64,000 nucleotides of DNA from Ophiodon elongatus (lineage: Eukaryota; Chordata; Actinopteri; Perciformes; Hexagrammidae): NCBI GenBank assembly GCA_016806645.1, contig JACSYO010001856.1, positions 2,771,001 through 2,835,000 on the forward strand, in the 5' to 3' direction. Position numbers and translations under genes: made by a program. This document shows positions 12,498 to 24,031 of the stretch, piece by piece. The notes beneath the pieces are model-generated. The model was not told the origin of the DNA and did no database searches. It saw only the letters and a program-made list of their open reading frames with translations. The first letter of the stretch is position 1. Each line of letters begins with the position of its first letter.

Positions 12498-13139
12498 TTC
12501 GTTCAAGTGCGTCCATTGCAAAAATGTCAGCAAACAGGCAAGAGGTCGCGTCAGAGGTCAGTCTGTGAATTGCCGTGGTAGCCCGGCTTTTCTCTCTTTT
12601 CAAGAGGGTGTGCATTTCTCAAGAAGTTCCTTATAAGCAAGTCATCCAGGCTTGATACATGTGAAATTGGATTGTGACAGTGACAACACAGGCGCAACCT
12701 GTCTAAAAGTAACTTGTCTCACAACAGTTCACTGAATGCTCTTTTGGTCTTAAGTTGTGAAAGTCCTCCTGTCCAGCTCAGGAAATGGAACAATAAATTA
12801 AGCAAATCTTTTTCAAGGGACAGCTGCTCAGAATTCACAACACAATGTTCAAAAATAAGTCTCATCCTGTGTTGAATCTGACCTGCCTTCCTCTAAAAAA
12901 TGAGCCGTGTCTTGCTCGCAGGTTAATGGCTGCAAACTGTCACGTTGTTTCCCTGCACATCATATTGTCGTTAGTCACTAGATGTACATCGTAACCTTTA
13001 TGCCTCTGATTAACCCCGAGGGGTTGAGAGGAGGTGGGAGCCGAAGTTTCCAAAGACAAGAAATTCAACTCTGGGCTATGCTCACTTTCACCGGAGAGGC
13101 CCCTCCTCTGGTCTGGCTCAGTGCACAGCCTGTAAATGT
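12498..13139. other. Unique non-coding DNA
   Basis: A 6-bp inverted repeat (AACCCC / GGGGTT) lies near 13012-13025. No other feature is visible. Confidence 0.5.
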
Positions 13140-13330
13140 TTCACTTTGAGTTCACATACGTGACAATAAATTAAAGGGCATTTATCAAAGTTGCTTTGTT
13201 GCAGCCTGACAAAAGCCACTTTATGCATAAATTACTGCAATGAACAAATACTTTTAGCCAGAGCCTGCATCATTTGAAGTCGGCAATAAGGATTTACATA
13301 CTGAGAGTGATGCATATAAATACGTTTTCA
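13140..13330. promoter_or_regulatory. Candidate enhancer: TCF/LEF, SOX and POU-type motifs
   Basis: Within 190 bp there is a perfect TCF/LEF site (ATCAAAG, 13184-13190), a SOX-like CTTTGTT immediately after it, and a 12-bp palindrome TTTATGCATAAA (13220-13231) of POU/homeodomain type. There is no low complexity and no open frame. Binding is inferred from consensus matching only. Confidence 0.35.
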
Positions 13331-14639
13331 CGATTAGCTGTTGTATTTTACATTCTAAGCATTAGGTTGATGTTATTGTACAGCGTGACTTCCTGAACAA
13401 TAAACACAGCAGTGGAATAAGATCCTTTTTTCTATACCGCCAACATAAAAATGCAGTGCATAGAAAAGAGCTATAATAATACTTTTCAAAACGAATATAA
13501 TGTCAATTTGTTTGTTTGTATGCTGATTTATGGAAAACATCACCAGTTACACAATAAAGACAAGGCCAGGTTGGAAAAAAAAGTGCAGACAAATTAAATT
13601 TGCTATTGTGCACTCTATAACAACCTGTTATTTTGCTTTATAACTACAGAAAACTCTTGCTAATGAAGACTTGTGCTGGATCCTAGCTGATCAACACAAT
13701 ATATATTCACAGTGTGCACTGCATATTTACATTATATTGGTTTGAGCCACTTCAGCTGGCAAATGCACAAACCAAAAAGTTTGCATGAAAATGTGTAGAT
13801 ATATGACTAAATAATTATGATTTAATCCCACACCTAATACAAAAACAAAACACACGCATACATACACACTTGGAACTCCCACTATATAGAACTCATGGAG
13901 TGACATGCCAGCAAGCATGTATTCATGTATTGCCTCTCCCTAGCCTTGTCTTCTGGGAACAGACTAATTGCGCTAGAACAGAAATAGAGCTGAGAAGTCT
14001 GAATCTGCTCCTGGAGAGACGCCCCCAACCCACAACCCACCTACCACCCCCCCGCTGGTTCTACTTTTCTGCTTTTCTTTATGCCTGTTGTAACAAAAGT
14101 GCAGACGCTGAGTGAAAATGTCACATTTTGAACTCTCCCGAGAGTCCTAAGTCAATTCAGCTGTGAAACCTGAAGTATCTGGGACTGCGTGTGTGTGATT
14201 GTTCGTTTATATCTATAATGCCTGTGACATCCGCTCTTCCGAACAAGTCACAATCACGTGCAAGGCGTGATATCTCCAACTTTGGTGACAAGAAAACTAG
14301 ATCCTGCTATGCACAGACCGTCTGGTTATAACACTGATATTAGAGAGGCTTTTACAACATGCCGAGGGACTGCTCGATATCCAGCAGGCACACGAGAACC
14401 ACACCCCTGTTTTCTCCTGCTGCTGCGTTTGTGTGTTTTTTGTGTTGCACATGTCCTGCAGATGTAGACAAGGGAAAGGGAGACGGAAGGGTTCCTGCCC
14501 ACTCTGACTAACATGCACACCGGTTATATGCACACAATGAAGTACATGTGCATTCACATAATGAGTACACACCCAGACGGTCTGTACTGACTGACAAAGA
14601 ACTTGGCTGGATACACAATACAATACAGCGTGAAGCTCT
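13331..14639. other. Unique non-coding DNA
   Basis: AT-rich to about 13860, then more balanced. Overlapping 60-108 codon frames on both strands at 14258-14623 lack any recognisable content. Confidence 0.5.
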
Positions 14640-15450
14640 GCTATGTCTGCAAGAAAGTGGAAGAGGAGGAGGAAGCGGAAGAAGAAGCAGAAGAGGAGAA
14701 GGACGGGGTCTGGTCGGAGTAACTCTAACTTTGGTTAGTTTCTCCGAGCCGACCGCACGGCTGCCAGACGTGCTGTGGTTGACACACACTCCGAGAAGTG
14801 ACAATCTCACAGCAAGGGATGACGTTTGCAGCAGAGAGGGGGAGAGAACAACTCCTTTCTCCCTTCACTGCACAATCGCTCCTCTTCAGTGCCTGGTAAT
14901 AGGAGGGGAAGGAAGAGGGAAAAAAAACACTTGAATGAACGCCGCTTTGCGGGTGACAGCCCAAGAACTTTTGGGAGTCAGAGAGTTAGCACCAAAGTTC
15001 CCTGTCAGCCCATTAAAGATGTGAAGCTGGCATCTTGGGCCTATTGAAACCATATGTGTGAAAGAATTTCTCTGCTGGTAAGACATTCCAAATACTGTCC
15101 AAGAGCCAAAGACTTTGGTGTTAGTCTAATTTAAGCAGTATGTTGGGGAGAGCTTGCCGCGCTTTGATCATGTGGAGATCGTTTGGTACAAATTGAACTA
15201 ACCCCAACTCTGTTTCTGGTGGATCACAACCATGGATTTGTTGAATTAAACGCTTCGTTGAATGCAGTCTGCACATGAAAAGAAAGTTGCTCTTAGGAAT
15301 CCGATAGCGGGTTTTTCACCTAGCCAGCAGGTCCGCTTCTTTATTACTTTTAAACTCAATCCACGCCGGGTCCGTGCCGCTTTAACAAGACGCGGGCCGT
15401 GGCCTGGAGGAGATCATGTTCTGAGGAGAGACAGACAGAAATCACCTGGG
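14640..15450 (+). promoter_or_regulatory. Candidate promoter and first-exon region
   Basis: This is the most promoter-like stretch of the window. About 14 CpG lie in 14676-14960, with a second cluster at 15301-15410, well above the flanks. A purine-rich AGG/GAA tract (14651-14703) precedes them. Downstream, at 15077/15078, is a near-consensus 5' splice site (CTG, then GTAAGA). ATG codons near here open only short frames: a good-context ATG at 15232 is followed by a stop after four codons. If real, it would be a non-coding first exon or 5' UTR. No known gene can be named. Confidence 0.3.
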
Positions 15451-17761
15451 CTATGTAATAGAGAACATATTGCACAGAAACCCCTAAGCATGGACTATGA
15501 TGGATCAGACTGTACATGTATACATTCCCCATCCTCGGTTTCTTTGATACACCTTTTTTTTCAGCTTTTTCATGTGACCTTTGACCTTAAGCTACAAACT
15601 TGCACACTCACTCACTTACTCACAGCTGCTAGCATGCGCTCTTCTATCCTCTCTTTGGCTATTTCTCCCTCCGACCATTTTTACTGTAATTTATAGCACT
15701 AAATTATCATTCCACAATTACAGCAACCCTGTATGAATATTTACTCAGTCGAGAAGAGCAGAAACATTTGGGCCAGACTGGATCTTTTCCTTTTAGTGAC
15801 ATGTTCTGCCACAGCACCCTGCTGTGTCCATACGGGTTCACCGTCACACATTGAGGGCAGAGGGGCTGCTTATCTGTGCTATTGATTTTCTCATTGGCTC
15901 CGCTCCTCGTTTGGTAAATGAAAACATGCTGTGTGCAGGAAACAAGACTTGGAGTGTTCTCTCTGAGTTGTCTGCATGTTCTGAAATGTGCTGGGACACA
16001 GAAAAAAAAAAAGGTGCTGGAAATGCTCACCTGTTTCCGTGTCCTGCATCGTAAGCTGTCGATCATAAACAAGTAACCTAACTGACTTCTTGTTGTGAGA
16101 ATTATGTGAAAGATAAATGTAATAATCTTTTAAAATTTAAAATTGTGTTTGAACAATCCCATTGGACAGCAAGATGGATAACGCCAGTGGTTCACCCTGG
16201 TTCACATTTAGTGTGTCCTGTCAATCTGGTTGGTATTAAAGAAGGGGGTTTTGGATGCCTTCACTCTTACCATCCTCACGGTTCTGTGTTATAAGGCTGA
16301 AAAGAACAATAAGAACAACAGGGCTGAAAGGGGGAAGGTAGGGGTGGAATAGGGGGTTTCATGCCACTGGTGCACATGTGCAGGCCTCTCCTGGCATCAG
16401 GTAGGAGCTGATTGATCGCACTTCAAAGGCAGGAAGTACTGGATAATTAAAGCTGCAGTATAAATAGATAGCACAGATCATATGTTTGATAACAAATGGG
16501 GGCTGTACTTGTGTTCAGGCTGGTCTTTGCTCTGTCCTGAGAATCACAAATTTACATGCCCTTGTAGTGGAGAATAAAAGAACCTGCAGGCGTACGGACC
16601 AACCAGTGAATAATTAAGGGAGCTTTTTTTTCAGTCACAGCGTGCTCACAGTGTACACGTGAGTTTATTTTCAGGACAATAAGCGTGTGTTCTTTTTAAG
16701 AAAAGACATAAATTAAATTACATGACTTTATCAGTTTATATACCTAAAATACTGTATTAAGGCTATACAGGACTCTAGAGGTACATCATAATTGTTTTGT
16801 TGTTGTTTGCTATGTCTAACTTTCTAAAGCACTTTTTATTTTCTTATCTAGTATTAGGATTCAAGGAGTTACAGGAGACAAAAATGTGTCACCAGTGACT
16901 TAATTACTTTTTAAGAAATAGTTAAGATATATCAATTTCATGTTTACATATTACCACATTCAGTGCAGTTCACCAGTATAGTATAACTACAATTTAACAC
17001 AAAGTACAAAAAACAGGCTTGTGCAGAGCCAAATCACTTCCTTTACAAATATTGATACAAATTTTGTATGCAGCTCTTGAAAATGTACACATAAGTCACA
17101 GACAGGCTTCTGCCTCCTTTGTGTAAGAAATAATTGTAAGTCACTGAGCAGTGCTGCTGATTACACCAATCCGGAGAAGCTTTAATAAAAAACACACCAC
17201 AAATAAACAGAAAGAACTAACCGAAATAAACAGGCTTTGCATTAGGCACTGAATGAATACATTTTCAAACAAAACAATACTTTTTTACAGCAGAAAACAA
17301 AACAACTAAAACAAAAGTGAACTATTTGAAAGTGCTTTGGCTTGTTTTATTTGTATCACAATCATGGTTTCAAAGATTCCCTCTAAAATCTATGTTAATT
17401 GAAGGGTAGAGTGGCCTTGACGCTCAGTAGACACAAAACCTAGCCAAATACATGCAGGCGACGGTAGCAGTTAAAAACACAATGCTGTTGGTGGAAGAAA
17501 GGCAGAACAGTGGCTACAGTGGATAGATGTGGAGAGACGAGGAGACAAATCTCCCACTTATGGTTGTTATATACAAGCGCTGTCTTTTAGTGCTGCACAA
17601 ACAACACTGCGCCACAAACAATGCTGGAGTCTGCCGCCATTCACTATAGATTGTCAACCCGACCGCCCTGTGGCCAACAGCCTGCCTCCCATGCAGACGT
17701 CATGCGGTTGGCTAAGCCGCAGACACCATGAGGATACAAGAGCAGGACTGTAAACCCAAAC
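15451..17761. other. Unique non-coding DNA
   Basis: The frame 15262-15696 (144 codons) and the minus-strand frame 15707-16072 (121 codons) were read through; neither shows a domain. An A11 run (16002-16012), a G-rich patch (16321-16360) and an AT-rich stretch (16640-17400) are the only local peculiarities. Confidence 0.5.
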
Positions 17762-17792
17762 CTGTCAAGTAACTGAATAAGTAACTTGACAG
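17762..17792. repeat. Small inverted repeat (hairpin)
   Basis: A perfect 9-bp inverted repeat (CTGTCAAGT 17762-17770; ACTTGACAG 17784-17792) with a 13-base spacer that can add further pairs after one mismatch. Isolated, with no tract of U/T after it, so not a terminator. Confidence 0.75.
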
Positions 17793-19376
17793 TAGGGTCA
17801 TACGGGATGTTTAGACAAGTGCTTGGTGACGGAGAGGCTGTGTTTCCAGTACCACTGAACGTGGGTTCCAAACTGCTTCAAAGACTGGAATTGCCAATCG
17901 CTTACATTGAGTAGAAACAATGTGATACATTAAGCAGGTAGCCATTTGTAATACTGTCCTTAATTAAGAGTAGAAAATGTGCATCACCTAAAATAACACA
18001 TGACGTGCCCTTGTTAAACCTTTCATCCGTGTGTGTATTTGATATTTTAAAACCTACACCGCAGTAACACTTACTGTTTGTGCATCATCGGCTGGTGTCT
18101 TGCATGTGCTATCATCATCTAAGATTTTCAAGAACAAATACATATTTGCACGCGCTGAGTCTGTTGCAACAGGGGGTTTTAATGTTTTCCCCCGGTGGTT
18201 CTATGGGGTATTGGCATGTTGGCTGTTCTAGTGTTAACAATTACTTAACCCTGATTTGCCAGGCGTGGGATGTAATCCAGTAATATTGATAACACAGACT
18301 AATTTATTAGAATCTTCATGTACATGATAAGGTGACTGAAAAATAATACTTCCGTGTTTCATTTCATGTGACCTGGGCCTGAGAGAGACAACTAGAGTTG
18401 AGACTGATGTGATAAACAGACCTGAGGGAGTACAGTCCAGAAGAGACCAGGACTCTATCTGTAGTCCTAAAACTCCAGGTCGGGGCTGTAAGGTCTAGTG
18501 GCTGCAGCTGGGATTTTTGGTTAAAGTAGTGGGCTGGCCTTAATGGATTTGTGATGATATATCTCTGAATTCTTGTCTAAGACCCCTGACTGGGAGTGGG
18601 CTCAGGATGCTTATCTCTGCGGACATCTTGGCCCAGCTTCAGGGTTTGGGATCTGGTTTCACCTGCCCATGGGAGAAATCCACCAGGACCAGAGTAACTG
18701 TGGATTAGTAGGGATGACCCTGGGAGCAGCAAAGCAACATTTGAGACCACTAAAGAGAGAAAAGTTGTTTGACCTTGAGGCATAGACAAGGTGAAAACTA
18801 AAAGAGATTATTAGATTAGTTGAAGTGAAACATAAACCTGGATGTATTCAAGCTAAAAGGGATATGAATTGGTTGTAAATACTATTATGGCAAGAATCTA
18901 AGGAGACACGTGCTTTAGAAAGGAAATGTTATTATAAGGGTCATCTTACCTTTGAGCTTTTTTAAAGCACAATGAAAAATTATACCACTAATCACTGAGG
19001 CCTCTACACAAGTTGCAATGTGTGTTAACACAACTTACCAAAGTAACAAAGTACATCATGTGTTACCCAAGTCCTGACTAAGTGAGTCATCCAGGTTACA
19101 TGAGTATGAAGTTGCCCTTGAGCAAACCAGCCACATTGACACTAGTTATGACCACTCAAGGTCACAGCCCAGCTTCTCTCATGACTGGCCAACATGTCTT
19201 TAGGCCTTAACCTAGCAGACGGATTACAACAACGCTCCCAACAAAGACCGGCGCCTATGCCTCCTGTGCCTCTACCCTCTTCAAAATCTTGCAACCAGAG
19301 AGCTCCTAAAGGACTCGTCACCTTGTCTCTAGGCTGAAGCACCAGAGCAGGGAAAGCCGCCACTTCAATCATCTAA
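17793..19376. other. Unclassified sequence, possibly an old degraded element
   Basis: The part from about 18400 has a steady GC near 45 percent, no simple repeats and a 75-codon plus-strand frame ending at 18785. I considered an ancient endogenous element but found no terminal repeat, primer-binding site, catalytic motif or duplication. An extended nuclear-receptor half-site TCAAGGTCA lies at 19156-19164. Left unclassified. Confidence 0.3.
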
Positions 19377-19398
19377 GGGTCATAGGTCATGTAGGTCA
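19377..19398 (+). promoter_or_regulatory. Nuclear-receptor triple half-site (DR1 plus DR3)
   Basis: GGGTCA (19377-19382), one base, AGGTCA (19384-19389), three bases, AGGTCA (19393-19398), all in the same orientation. The first pair is a DR1, the arrangement bound by HNF4, RXR and COUP-TF class receptors. The second pair is a DR3. Another TCAAGGTCA half-site lies 220 bp upstream. Site use is inferred. Confidence 0.5.
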
Positions 19399-20159
19399 AA
19401 TACCTCGGCTGAGATCCTCAACCCCCATGTCACAGTGACAGGCAGTGGTCAGTGTCATGGGCCGGACCCTGGATACACCCAAACCAGTTCCTGTTGAGAC
19501 CACAGGGATTGGCCTTACATTGGTTATATCAATACCATGGTTCGGTGGAGAGGGTATTGAAAACTTCATACAAAGGGACTCTCTGAGTGATATGTCAATT
19601 ATTGTGCCGTGTTAAAAAGTTAAACTTTACTCATCATCACTCACTTACTCTCTCCTCTTAATATCCCTGAGTTATATAATTGTACTGTTGTAGGAAACCA
19701 CTTTTTTTCATGCTTTACTTTAACATTCATTCAGGTCAGAGAGAGAAGAGTGAAAGCTGGTGAGCAAGAATGAGCAAAATAAATTTAAGTTACAGTGGGA
19801 AAAAAAGTGATTTACCCTTTTTGTGCACACAAAAAAAAAAAGCTAAATGGGCCCAGTTTGTAAAGCTGTGTTAACAAGATAATCTAAAAGTCAGGAGGGT
19901 GTTTTTTTAACAAGGGTGTTTTTATGATCTCTGTTACAATAAAACGAACAGGTAAAACACTGAGTGATTAAAGATAATGAAGAACAGATATGGCTGACAC
20001 CGACTTCAGGATCCCTAATGAAAGATTACACTGCACTTTGAAGAGTTTTACTGCCTCTGTAAATCAAGACTAAATACTTATTATTTGAGGAGGTATTAAG
20101 GGCGCAGTGGCTGTACTATGTGCTAGCCTGTTTACGATTAAGAAGGGGGCGGGAAGGAG
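19399..20159. other. Unique non-coding DNA
   Basis: Contains an A11 run at 19831-19841 after a sequence (from about 19791) faintly like a Tc1 terminal repeat, which I do not accept as one. No gene. Confidence 0.5.
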
Positions 20160-20183
20160 CATTGGGGATTTCATTGGGGATTT
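20160..20183. repeat. Tandem 12-mer, two copies
   Basis: CATTGGGGATTT occurs twice in perfect tandem. A short local duplication, likely replication slippage. Confidence 0.9.
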
Positions 20184-22531
20184 TATAAGGGAGCCCCTGT
20201 ATGCCTCAGAATTCCAACACTTGAGGAATAGCCCCTGCAAGCATTTGTGCGAACATGTATGTCTTTTGTGCAACAACATTGCGACATGACAGAGTCTGAG
20301 TGAAAGCAGATCATGGTGAACCTGTGTGTAAGTCCCTCAATGCCCCTGACATCCCAATGCTGAGCTCTAGGATAAAGAACAAAAGAACAGACACAGGTAA
20401 ACATGTGCTAACAGCTAGCCTGTAACCTGTCTTCCTGGATTAGTTGTTTGGTTTGGTTTTTGACCGCCACATGTCTTTCACGGCTTGTTTAGCTGCAGAT
20501 GACTCATGTAAGAAATTAAGTCACAACATTTTTTTCCCACGGACACCAAGAATCTATCACAGCGCATTCCAGCACTGTGTCTGATCAGTTGTGTTGACTA
20601 AGGTTCTTTTTTGCTGAGGGCTGTTGACCCTACTCCCCTGGCTGACAGGAGCCAGAGCTGGGAACCAGTAATCAGGGTCAGAAACTTTACTACAGGCTCA
20701 GGAAGGCCTTCAAAAGGTGGTGGATCTCCCCGATGATAAAAAACACATTCACACCGAAGACAACACTTTTACCATGTCCTCTAAATGTCAACTGTTGGAG
20801 GATTACAACGGTGTTATAAATCACACAGCAAGTGGAGTAAACTAGGAATTATGACCTAAAATGGAATGAGCAAAAAAAAAAAAATTCTTTAGCTCTCGAG
20901 TCCTTTCAAAAGCAGAGGTCAGTCAGTATAGGCTGAGGTCATATGCTATACCCCTGTAAAAATACTGCAGAGCGAGTGGTTTCAATTTGCTCAAGTGATT
21001 AAGTTCACGCCAGCCCCCAGTGCACTGGCAAGGGTCATTTGTGCTTGGCCGAGTTACTGACAAAGGTAGGGAGGAGTGATGCTAACCGTGAGCATTGGGA
21101 CTGACATGGCATTAGGGCGGCATAACAACACTCTGAATCATGGGGTGTGTTACAAGGTCTAGTTGAGGTCACAAGAAAGCGATAAGCATTTTTGTCTCCA
21201 TCTATCCAGCCAGCCTTGTGTTCATAATGTGCCAAATGCTCAAGTCAAGCCCATCATACCCAGGTTTATATCTCTATGGTAGCCTCTAGAAGTAAGGTAG
21301 TTCAGATGCAATAGTCCTCCCATACCAGCCGACCTGTGCCAGCTAAAGGAACTTAACATTGACAATAGCAATTAGACTAGCAGTAAAGACACATTCCCCT
21401 TTAATTGGTGGAGTTGACTTATAAACTGTCTGTATTTTCTCTGAGGAGAAACTGTTGGAGTTTCACAAAGATCTGTAACCTGGACCTGACAGCGTCTGCC
21501 ACTAACAATTCAACTGTGTAGACAATTGACAGTGTTGCAGTCATTTTGCAAAGGGGATAGCTGTGCACTGTTTGGGGGTTGGCAGTGTAACACCAGATGT
21601 GCACCGCGGCATCAATAATAAAAAAGTCTTCCTAATCTTAACTCTTCTCTCAGTTGCATCAAACCTTATGGTGAACAACAACACTATGTCTCAGGTAGCT
21701 AAATTATTGATACAACCGCAATTTAAAATCTCCCCACTGCAATTTTTCGCAATGTTTCCCTTCTCAGCTGTAGCTCCTATTGTTGATTTATTTATTTATG
21801 TATTTGTTTTCACTCTGTGTTTGGGTGTTTTCCTTTTTTATATCTGGAGGGGGAGGGTGTTTTTCTCCATTTTTCACCTTTCACATCTTGTGGAATTCAG
21901 TGCTCTCATTTCCTCCCTGTGATATGGAGTACGGCGCTTCAGAAACAACTGTCAGTTTCAAATCAAAAATGGGTGGAGTGGGTGTAATATTGAACTACTG
22001 AACACAAGCCGAGACTTGAACGATGGATATGGCACCCGATCTTCCTCCCCTCCACTTCTTCCTTTGCCTTTGTCAGCTCCAGGGGTTTCTCTCTGTAGTC
22101 AGAACAATGCGTGGGTGATGTCGGCACTCGGAAGGAGATGTTCTGTACAGCGATTTAGTACAAATGCATCCCATAATGATCATGTTTTGTTACCTTTATG
22201 CACCTCCAGCACCGGCTCCACTCTTCTGGAAATCTGAGCGCCGTAAACAGCTACAGAGGCTGCTCCCTTTTAGCCAAGTAGTTACTTCTGCTGCTTTGCT
22301 CTCCTATCATACTGACGGAGGATCCTCTTCATCTCTCTACAGTGCTCCACAGCCAGCAGGTGTGTTCAGGGAGTATTGCACACACACAATACAGGAACTC
22401 ATACTGACACGACTGAGTTGTGGAAGTATACACGTTCACACACACACAACCTGCACTACGCTGTACACTGCATACATGCTTTCACATGTACACATGAACA
22501 CATGTGAATGTAGACTCTTTTGCATCAGCTG

Positions 22532-22535
<4 letters not shown>
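20184..22535. other. Unique non-coding DNA
   Basis: Holds an A13 run (20872-20884) and a T-rich stretch (about 21780-21880). The hydrophobic 119- and 73-codon frames there come from T-rich codons. CAC-rich decayed repeat precedes the CA array from about 22380. Confidence 0.5.

Positions 22536-22576
<41 letters not shown>
22536..22576. repeat. (CA)20 microsatellite
   Basis: A pure 41-bp AC array. Confidence 0.98.
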
Positions 22577-22577
<1 letters not shown>

Positions 22578-23962
22578 TCTGTCTAGGTAAGCTCCCACAG
22601 CTGTTCACTAGACACAGTAAATATCTGCAAGTAATGTAGGTGAACAGCTTTTTGGCTGTGACACCCAAACATGTTCAGCCGTTCCACTGGTGTGGGCACT
22701 TAAAACAATCTCCTGTCATGTCACACCAAAGGCCCCTTAGCTTTACAATAACAGAACAGGTTGACAAAATGAAAACTCATTCCTCCCTCATTTACGCGTC
22801 ATTTCAGCCCTGACCCTGGCAGTAAAAGATCAAAGAGCTTTTGAGGCCTGCTCTTATTTCAGGCTGCTTTAGAAGGACAGCTGAAGAGTTTGGCAGTTCA
22901 ACATGAGCTGCGACGGGAATTTTTTTCAAACCCCTATCCGCTCACAATGAAAACCCTGACTCGTATATCCAAAGCACGGCCGTTGTTATGGGTTAGAGTA
23001 ATGGTTATAGGATCACAGATGGTTATCTGCAGTGACATGCACATCAGAAGCGCACTAACTCTGATTCTCTGCACCTCAATGCCATAAATTTCAGACAAAT
23101 GATGAGTTATCATTCTTTTGCCAAGCAATAAAGTTGAGGGAATTGGGAGATTATTCAAACGTGATCATAAAATTTTCAAATCAGAATCATAATGGTTACA
23201 TCATTCTCCTTATGTCAAAATTATACACCTACCCCACCCCCGCTGGCTATAACCATGGTAACAGAGGAAGCCCCAGGGATGGTGAATCAATAGCAATATG
23301 CCAATCTTTATCTAAGCAACCCCCACTCCTCATCCTTGTGTAGTGCTGTCACTTTAGATCTAATGATCTAACCTATGAAGCATTGATGAGCAGTCGGCTA
23401 GTGCGTCACTCTTCATTCACTCACACACAGACACACACACCATACAGGCCTTCTTTGTTGAAACAATAACAATTGAATTACCTCTGTCATGTTAGTAATA
23501 TTAGTTTGCATTGCATCTATATAGCGTAATAACGAAGCAATCTTGGGGCCTATACAAATCTGAAATGCAGAACAGAGAGAACTGAGGTCCGCCATTTTGG
23601 TTGGAGTGACCACTGTACTGGCCATAACACAAATGGATCAGTATTGACCAGTGTCATTGACCTCAGAGACCTCTGCTCTCGAGCCAATCTGCACCAGGCC
23701 TTAGGGGCGATTATGACATTTACTCAAACAGATTATAATTTCAAATGACTGTTTAAAAAAATCCCCTGGTGGAGCAGACAGAGGAGAGCAGTGGTTAGAG
23801 GGGAGAGAAAGCGGTCAATAAGAATGGACTTGAAATAATCAATAGGAAATGGACACACAACAGAGGCCCTGCAGGCTGTGCAGATCAATAAGCTGTGTTA
23901 AGTGGTGGTGATGCCCTCCATTGATGAGCAAATGGCTGTACAGGCTGTCCTTGCTCCCTCTG

Positions 23963-23967
<5 letters not shown>
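22577..23967. other. Unique non-coding DNA
   Basis: Both strands are open for 65-75 codons at 22890-23158, without recognisable content. A short ACAC run lies at 23421-23441. No other feature. Confidence 0.55.

Positions 23968-24026
<59 letters not shown>
23968..24026. repeat. (CT)29 microsatellite
   Basis: A pure 59-bp CT array. Arg-Glu or Ser-Leu open frames over it are artefacts. Confidence 0.98.

Positions 24027-24031
<5 letters not shown>

Noticed and set aside
15262..16072. 144-codon plus-strand and 121-codon minus-strand frames next to the candidate promoter
   Set aside because: Neither shows a domain or good start context, and the plus frame begins beyond the likely donor at 15077, in what would be intron.
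18573..18785. Possible remnant of a retroviral or retrotransposon envelope-type frame
   Set aside because: No membrane segment, cleavage site, long terminal repeats or other element genes are seen, and the similarity was only an impression.
19791..19841. Tc1/mariner-like terminal sequence followed by poly(A)
   Set aside because: Only about 20 bases look similar, and no opposite terminal repeat, TA duplication or transposase piece was found nearby.
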